64,000 nucleotides of DNA, taken from the NCBI GenBank assembly GCA_963737575.1, contig CAVTTJ010000003.1:1-64000 (forward strand). The letters run 5' to 3'. Each line of letters starts with the position of its first letter. Positions within the stretch are counted from its first letter, which is position 1. A program made the position numbers and the translations under genes. The stretch comes from VRUE01 sp963737575 (GTDB lineage: Bacteria > Actinomycetota > Thermoleophilia > Solirubrobacterales > 70-9). Below the pieces are notes generated by a model. The model was given only the letters and a program-made list of their open reading frames with translations. It ran no database searches and was not told the origin of the DNA. Shown here piece by piece: positions 59,406-64,000 of this stretch.

Positions 59406-60152
59406 ATGCCGGCTCAGGCCTATGCGGGTAAGGAGTGCGTCTGCCAGCTCCGCAAGGGGATCTGCGACCAGTCCTGCGTGCGGGACATGCTCGAGACCCC
59501 CTTCTACATCGCCTGCCTGAAGTTGAAGGGGCGGCGCTGCCTGGTGATCGGCGGCGGCGACATCGGCCTCGAGAAGGTCGAGGGGCTGTTGACATGCGAC
59601 GCCGACGTCACCCTGATCGCGCCGGTCGCCCATCCCGAGCTCGAGGCGCTCGCGGCGGAGGGGTCGATCGGGTGGGAGAAGCGGCCCTACGCGGGCACCG
59701 CCGACCTCGAGGGCGCCTTCATGGCGATCGCCGCCACCGACGACAGCGAGGTCAACATCGGCGTCTACGACGACGCCGATAGGCGGGCGATGCTGGTCAA
59801 CGTCGTCGACGTCCCCCCGCTCTGCAACTTCATCCTGCCGGCGATCGTCCGCACCGGCCCGCTGGCGATCGCGATCTCGACCGCCGGCGCATCGCCCGCC
59901 CTGGCGAAGCGGATGAAGCGCGAGATCTCCGATCTGTTCGGGGAGGAGTACGCGCGGCTGGCGGTGATCCTCAACGGCGCCCGCGGCTGGGCCAAGGACA
60001 CCCTGCCCACCTACCAGGACCGCAAGCAGTTCTTCGAGGAGATCGTCAACGGCGACCCCGACCCGGTCGACCTGATCCGCGCGGGCCGTGAGACCGAGGT
60101 CCTGGCTCTGATCGAGGCGGCAAAGGAGCGGGCCTCCTCCGCCCTGGCCTGA
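59406..60152 (+). CDS. Precorrin-2 dehydrogenase / siroheme synthase (Met8-like)
   Basis: 248 residues from the ATG at 59406. The NAD-binding LVIGGGDIGLEKVEGLL lies around residues 47-63, and VNVVDVPPLCNFILPAIVRT and STAGASPALAKRMKREI are hallmark blocks of the Met8/CysG N-terminal domain that oxidises precorrin-2 and inserts iron. The uroporphyrinogen methylase domain is absent, so this is a stand-alone enzyme. The first 28 residues add four cysteines (Cys11, 13, 20, 24) not typical of the family. An internal ATG (MLETPFYIACL) would remove them, and no strong ribosome binding site decides between the two. Confidence 0.85.
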   Translation: MPAQAYAGKECVCQLRKGICDQSCVRDMLETPFYIACLKLKGRRCLVIGGGDIGLEKVEGLLTCDADVTLIAPVAHPELEALAAEGSIGWEKRPYAGTADLEGAFMAIAATDDSEVNIGVYDDADRRAMLVNVVDVPPLCNFILPAIVRTGPLAIAISTAGASPALAKRMKREISDLFGEEYARLAVILNGARGWAKDTLPTYQDRKQFFEEIVNGDPDPVDLIRAGRETEVLALIEAAKERASSALA

Positions 60153-60158
60153 CGGCGG

Positions 60159-60662
60159 CTACTCGCCGCAGGTGGCGGTGGTGACCTTCAGCAGCGAGTC
60201 GCGCAGGACGGCCGCCTGGCGGGCGCTGAGGCTGGTGGTGAAGGCGGCTCGCAGCTCGCCGACGACCACCGGCTCCATCTCGACGAACATCTCACGCCCG
60301 GACGCGGTCATCACGGCGTAGCTGACGCGGCGATCGTCGGCGCAGTAGGCGCGTTCCATGAGGCCGGCCTTGACGAGCCGGTCGACCAGCTTCGTAAGGC
60401 CGCCGCGGCTGATGACCAGCGCCTCGGCCAGCTCGCCCATCTTCATCCGCTGCTCGTCGGTCGCCGCGACCATGTTGAGGACTTCGAACCAGGCCAGCGG
60501 CGGCATCCCCGCTTCGGTCAGCGCGTCCTGGAGGCGGCCGGTGACGCCGGCGTGCGCGCGGCAGAGCGCGAGCCACGCCTCGCGATGCGGATCGGGCCTC
60601 GGCTCGGCCTTCGATCCGTTGCGGCTCCGTCTTGCGGTGGTCGTCGCCATCGAGGACATCAT
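60159..60662 (-). CDS. MarR-family transcriptional regulator
   Basis: About 167 residues from an ATG at 60662 (alternatives 60659 and 60650). The frame continues upstream to a TTG inside the operator, which is unlikely as start. The winged helix-turn-helix reads MKMGELAEALVISRGGLTKL then VDRLVKAGLMERAYCADDRR, the MarR signature with its DRR wing. It is divergent from the YceI / FMN-reductase genes, which it probably controls through the palindrome at 60690-60701. The ligand is unknown; a quinone or other electrophile would suit the reductase. It has one Cys in that wing and one near the C-terminus. Confidence 0.92.
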   Translation of the reverse strand: MMSSMATTTARRSRNGSKAEPRPDPHREAWLALCRAHAGVTGRLQDALTEAGMPPLAWFEVLNMVAATDEQRMKMGELAEALVISRGGLTKLVDRLVKAGLMERAYCADDRRVSYAVMTASGREMFVEMEPVVVGELRAAFTTSLSARQAAVLRDSLLKVTTATCGE

Positions 60663-60689
60663 CGCAGATGAATGTTGCCGAATCAATAG

Positions 60690-60717
60690 TTGTATATACA
60701 AAGATTGTTGCTATGAT
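60690..60717 (+). promoter_or_regulatory. Palindromic operator and promoter for the YceI operon
   Basis: TTGTATATACAA (60690-60701) is a perfect 12-base palindrome in a strikingly AT-rich 100-base gap. TTGTAT could act as a -35 element, followed after 16 bases by TATGAT (60712-60717). A MarR dimer on the palindrome would block the -35. Placement between the divergent marR-type gene and its likely target supports this. Confidence 0.6.
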
Positions 60718-60770
60718 TATTTCTCCATCAAGTATTTACTCTTCAAGCAACCACTCTGAAAGGAACTTCG

Positions 60771-61319
60771 ATGACCACCCAGACCAAGAGCCGGATCGAG
60801 GCGGGCACCTACGGCGTCGACCCGGTTCACTCCAGCATCGGCTTCTCAGTCCTCCACAACGGCGTCTCGACCTTCCGCAGCGGCTTCTCCGGCTATCAGG
60901 CGCGGTTGGTAGGCGGCGAGGAGCCGAGCCTGGTCGGCAGCGTCGACGTCGCCAGCGTCGACATCGAGGAGCCGCAGCTACGCGGACACCTCCTCTCCCC
61001 CGAGTTCTTCGACGTCGAGCGCCACCCGAGGCTCGACTTCCGCTCGACCGGGCTCGACATCGCCGAGGACGGCAGCGTCCTGATCCGCGGTGAGCTCGAG
61101 ATCGGCGGGAGCGGCCGCCAGGTCGAGGCGCGCGGTCGTTTCGCCGAGCTCGGCGCCGACCTCGCCGGGAAGGCGCGGGTCGGGATCTCGCTCGAGGCCA
61201 CGGTCGACCGCCGCGACTTCGGGCTCGACTGGCAGGCGGAGCTCCCTAGCGGCGGCGAGGTCCTCGACTACGAGGTCCGGATCGCGGTCGAGCTCGAGCT
61301 CGTCAAGGAGGACGAGTAG
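60771..61319 (+). CDS. YceI-family protein
   Basis: 182 residues. YceI lipocalin-like beta-barrel: TYGVDPVHSSIGFSVLHNGV at the start, HLLSPEFFDVERHPRLDFRS in the middle, RVGISLEATVDRRDFGLDW near the end. There is no signal peptide, so it is cytoplasmic, unlike E. coli YceI. The family binds polyprenoid or other amphiphilic ligands. A good AAGGA ribosome binding site precedes the ATG. It is followed by the FMN reductase gene after two bases, forming an operon. Confidence 0.93.
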   Translation: MTTQTKSRIEAGTYGVDPVHSSIGFSVLHNGVSTFRSGFSGYQARLVGGEEPSLVGSVDVASVDIEEPQLRGHLLSPEFFDVERHPRLDFRSTGLDIAEDGSVLIRGELEIGGSGRQVEARGRFAELGADLAGKARVGISLEATVDRRDFGLDWQAELPSGGEVLDYEVRIAVELELVKEDE

Positions 61320-61321
61320 GG

Positions 61322-61888
61322 ATGCGCGTCCTCGGCATCTCCGGAAGTCTGCGCCGAGGCTCGCTCAACGGCGCCCTCCTGCGGACGGCCGCCGAGCGGC
61401 TGCCCGCGGGGGCGGAGCTGGTCCCGTTCGAGCGGCTGGCGGAGATCCCGCCGTTCGACGAGGACGCCGAGGCGGAGCCGGCGCCGGATGCGGTGCGCGA
61501 GCTGCGCGATGCGATCCGCGGCGCCGACGCCGTCCTGATCGCGACGCCCGAGTACAACCACTCGCTGCCGGGCCAGCTGAAGAACGCGCTCGACTGGGCC
61601 TCGCGCCCGGGTGGGCAGAGCGCGCTGAGCGGCAAGCCGGCCGCCGCGATCGGCGCCTCGAAGAGCATGTTCGGCGGGGTCTGGGCGCAGGCCGAGCTGC
61701 GCAAGGTGCTGGGCGCGATGGGCGGCCGGGTGATCGAGGCCGAGCTGCCGGTCGCCCACGCCCATCAGCTGCTGCGCGGCGAGCGGCTCGAGCTCGAGCC
61801 CGAGCAGGCGGAGCGGCTGGAGGAGATCCTCGCCGAGCTCGTCGCCTCCGCCGAGCGGCTGGCAGAGCCCGAGCCCGTCGCGGCTTAG
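61322..61888 (+). CDS. NADPH-dependent FMN reductase
   Basis: 188 residues with a flavodoxin-like fold. The FMN phosphate loop is GISGSLRRGSLNGALL (5-20) and TPEYNHSLPGQLKNALDWAS is the second signature. Family members reduce FMN, quinones, azo compounds or chromate with NAD(P)H. Co-transcription with a YceI protein under a MarR regulator suggests a redox or electrophile-stress role. Its 3' end overlaps the convergent hemolysin-III gene by four bases. Confidence 0.92.
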   Translation: MRVLGISGSLRRGSLNGALLRTAAERLPAGAELVPFERLAEIPPFDEDAEAEPAPDAVRELRDAIRGADAVLIATPEYNHSLPGQLKNALDWASRPGGQSALSGKPAAAIGASKSMFGGVWAQAELRKVLGAMGGRVIEAELPVAHAHQLLRGERLELEPEQAERLEEILAELVASAERLAEPEPVAA

Positions 61889-62589
61889 GAGGCGGGCAGC
61901 GCGTAGAACGCGATCGCCGCGAAGTGGGCGGCGGCGGCGGCGATCACGAGCAGGTGGAAGACCTCGTGATAGCCGAAGACCCGCGGGTTCGGATTCGGAC
62001 GCTGCGTCGCGTAGACGACGGCGCCGATCGTGTACAGGAGCCCGCCGGCGGCGACCAGCAGCGTCCCGCCGACGCCGATCTCGTCCCAGAGCCCGGGGAA
62101 GGCGACGACGGCGACCCAGCCGAGTGAAATGTAGACGAGCGCGGCGACCCATTTCGGGTGTTCGATCCAGACGGTCTCGACGATCGCGCCGATCACCGCG
62201 CCGACCCAGACGACGACAAGGATCGCGTCGGCGAGGGCCCCTTCGAGGACCAGCAGGGCGAACGGCGTGTAGGTGCCGGCGATCAGGAAGAAGATCATCG
62301 AGTGGTCGAGCCGGCGCATCCAGCGGCGGACCTGGGGCCGGCGCCAGTCGACGCGGTGGTAGAGGGCGCTGGTCCCGAGCAGAGCGGAGAGGCTGACCGC
62401 GTAGATCGCGACCGCGAGGGTCGCCTTCGGGGTCTTGGCGGCGAGGATCAGCGCTGCGCCGAGGCCGAGCGAGATGAAGAACGCCCACTCGTGGGAGACG
62501 CCGCGGAGCCTCGGCTTGACCGCGGCGATCGCGTCGCTTGCAACTTCCTTTGCAGTTTCGGCTTTCTCGGCTGCCCTCGCCCGCGCCAT
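61885..62589 (-). CDS. Hemolysin III / PAQR-family membrane protein
   Basis: 234 residues from the ATG at 62589; the longer frame lies antisense to nrdJ and is not coding. About seven membrane helices with the family's conserved positions: RGVSHEWAFFISLGLG, SALYHRVDW, LDHSMIFFLIAGTYTPF, HPKWVAALVYISLGW and VFGYHEVFHLLV. The His and Asp residues could bind zinc as in PAQR receptors. The name comes from a Bacillus protein; real function in most bacteria is membrane homeostasis or unknown. A hydrophilic N-terminus of about 28 residues precedes the first helix. Confidence 0.9.
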   Translation of the reverse strand: MARARAAEKAETAKEVASDAIAAVKPRLRGVSHEWAFFISLGLGAALILAAKTPKATLAVAIYAVSLSALLGTSALYHRVDWRRPQVRRWMRRLDHSMIFFLIAGTYTPFALLVLEGALADAILVVVWVGAVIGAIVETVWIEHPKWVAALVYISLGWVAVVAFPGLWDEIGVGGTLLVAAGGLLYTIGAVVYATQRPNPNPRVFGYHEVFHLLVIAAAAAHFAAIAFYALPAS

Positions 62590-62719
62590 TGCCTTGTCAC
62601 CATAGAGGGAGTTGGCTTCGATTTCCCGGCTTTTGCGGGGTTTGGGCCGACGGGTTCCGTCCGACTCGAAGACGATCCTCGTCAGCCCCCCGAAAGCCCG
62701 CTGTGAGAGGAGCCAGTTG

Positions 62720-64000
62720 ATGTCCAGGACCGCTATGAGCACGAACCGAACTGACCTCCAGGGCCTCTCGATAGAGCGGCGCTTCTCGGCGCCGGGGACA
62801 CACCCTTTCGATGAGATCGAGTGGGAGACCCGGGACGCCGTCATCGGCGATCCCGAGAGCCCCGCGTTCGCCCAGCACGATGTCGAGTTCCCGCAGAGCT
62901 GGTCCCAGAACGCGACCAACATCGTCGCCCAGAAGTACTTCCGCGGGCAGCTCGGGAGCGAGAAGCGCGAGCGGTCGGTCAAACAGATGATCGGCCGGGT
63001 CGCGGGCACGATCTCCGAGTGGGGGCGGGACGGCGGCTACTTCGCGAGCGGCGAGGACGCCGATGCCTTCGAGGCCGAGCTGACCTCGATCCTGCTCAAC
63101 CAGAAGGCCGCCTTCAACTCGCCGGTCTGGTTCAACGTCGGGTTCGAGGAGCGTCCGCAGTGCTCGGCCTGCTTCATCCTCAGCGTCGACGACTCGATGG
63201 AGTCGATCCTCGACTGGAACACGAAAGAGGGAATGATCTTCCGCGGCGGCTCGGGCTCGGGGATCAACCTCTCCAATATCCGCGGCTCGGTCGAGCCGCT
63301 CTCGAAGGGCGGTCTCGCGTCCGGCCCGGTCAGCTTCATGCGCGGCGCCGACGCCTGGGCCGGGACGATCAAGTCCGGCGGCAAGACCCGGCGCGCGGCG
63401 AAGATGGTCGTCCTCGACGCCGACCACCCCGACATCGAGGACTTCATCTGGTGCAAGGCCAAGGAGGAGGAGAAGGCCGGGGCCCTGCGCGACGCCGGCT
63501 TCGACATGTCGATCGACGGCGACGGTTTCACCTCGATCCAGTACCAGAACGCGAACAACTCGGTGCGTGTCACCGACGAGTTCATGGAGGCGGTCGAGGC
63601 CGGCGAGGACTGGAGCCTGACCGCCCGGACGACCGGTGAGCCGACGAAGACGCTGCCGGCGCGCGACCTGATGAACCAGATCGCCGACGCCGCCTGGCGC
63701 TGCGCCGATCCCGGCGTCCAGTACGACTCGATCATCAACCGCTGGCACACCTGCCCGGAGTCGGGCCGGATCAACGCCTCGAACCCGTGCAGCGAGTACA
63801 TGCACGTCGACGACTCGGCCTGCAACCTGGCCTCGCTCAACCTGATGAAGTTCCGGCGCGAGGACGGGAGCTTCGACGTCGAGGACTTCGAACACGCGGT
63901 CGACATCGTCTTCCTCGCGCAGGAGATCGTCGTCGGCTACTCCAGCTACCCGACCGAGCAGATCGCCGACAACGCGAACGCCTTCCGCCAGCTCGGCCTC
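62720..64000 (+). CDS. nrdJ: Vitamin B12-dependent ribonucleotide reductase, class II (partial)
   Basis: First 427 codons; the gene continues beyond the window. The start ATG at 62720 has AGAGGAG eight bases upstream; an in-frame ATG at 62735 is possible. The sequence shows QNATNIVAQKYFRGQLGSEK, FNSPVWFNVGFEERPQCSAC, the substrate block FRGGSGSGINLSNIRGS, and NPCSEYMHVDDSACNLASLN with the catalytic Cys and adjacent Glu. It converts ribonucleotides to deoxyribonucleotides using adenosylcobalamin, without an NrdF partner. The 130-base gap upstream shows no B12 riboswitch core and no clear NrdR boxes. Confidence 0.95.
   Translation, partial: MSRTAMSTNRTDLQGLSIERRFSAPGTHPFDEIEWETRDAVIGDPESPAFAQHDVEFPQSWSQNATNIVAQKYFRGQLGSEKRERSVKQMIGRVAGTISEWGRDGGYFASGEDADAFEAELTSILLNQKAAFNSPVWFNVGFEERPQCSACFILSVDDSMESILDWNTKEGMIFRGGSGSGINLSNIRGSVEPLSKGGLASGPVSFMRGADAWAGTIKSGGKTRRAAKMVVLDADHPDIEDFIWCKAKEEEKAGALRDAGFDMSIDGDGFTSIQYQNANNSVRVTDEFMEAVEAGEDWSLTARTTGEPTKTLPARDLMNQIADAAWRCADPGVQYDSIINRWHTCPESGRINASNPCSEYMHVDDSACNLASLNLMKFRREDGSFDVEDFEHAVDIVFLAQEIVVGYSSYPTEQIADNANAFRQLGL

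Noticed and set aside
62590..62719. Adenosylcobalamin riboswitch upstream of nrdJ
   Set aside because: The gap is only 130 bases and lacks the conserved B12-box-like core; only a small CGACGG/CCGTC-type hairpin is visible.
61885..63009. 374-codon frame for the hemolysin-III protein
   Set aside because: The first 140 codons lie antisense to nrdJ and have no homology; the ATG at 62589 gives the normal family length.

Overview
The window reads as high-G+C chromosomal DNA of an actinobacterium, most likely class Thermoleophilia (Solirubrobacterales-like). This placement is inferred from the style of the genes: a transcription/translation cluster in actinobacterial order, secreted proteins combining FN3-like, NHL and PD40 repeats with Lys-rich Cys tails, and a small membrane protein of the NSVGSKQLK type. 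It was not tested by a search.

Region 1 (1-9941, all minus strand) is a housekeeping block. In transcription order it holds tRNA-Thr(GGT), an acyl-CoA dehydrogenase whose ATG begins one base after the tRNA, then rpmG, secE, nusG, rplK, rplA, rplJ, rplL (carrying a one-base frameshift), rpoB and the first 379 codons of rpoC. RpoB, L10 and L1 carry acidic C-terminal tails, and SecE has a long charged N-terminal extension.

Region 2 (10.05-49 kb, all minus strand) is the remarkable part. It is about 39 kb of secreted or surface proteins of unknown function arranged as two collinear modules. Module B (27.35-48.88 kb) runs 10-9-8-7-6-5-4-3-2-0-1 and module A (10.06-27.03 kb) runs 9-8-7-6-5-4-3-2-1. 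Numbers are my labels for homologous positions. Genes 10, 9 and 7 encode giant NHL / FN3-like / PD40 propeller proteins. Genes 8 and 6 encode about 900-residue proteins sharing an AGGHPD motif. Gene 5 is a small membrane-anchored protein, 4 and 3 are paralogous secreted proteins, 2 is a small exported helical protein, and 0 and 1 are lipoproteins. The order 9-8 / 7-6 and the 4/3 pair show that the module itself grew by duplication. Each module begins with a TTGACA-N17-TnTTAT promoter and a leader that shares a 60-bp block. Genes A5-A9 are broken by many single-base frameshifts, while most of module B is intact. A1 and B1 are almost identical, with four synonymous differences in 707 bp, which points to recent gene conversion.

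Region 3 (49.4-64 kb) is ordinary chromosome: a double-TetR regulator, a possible small RNA, an OmpR-type response regulator and its histidine kinase, a GT2 glycosyltransferase with a DUF2304-like membrane protein, holB, tmk and an archaeal-looking topA (one gene string), a sugar-nucleotide epimerase, a Met8-like dehydrogenase, a MarR / YceI / FMN-reductase cluster with a palindromic operator, a hemolysin-III family protein, and the 5' part of nrdJ. No IS element, phage gene or CRISPR array was seen.
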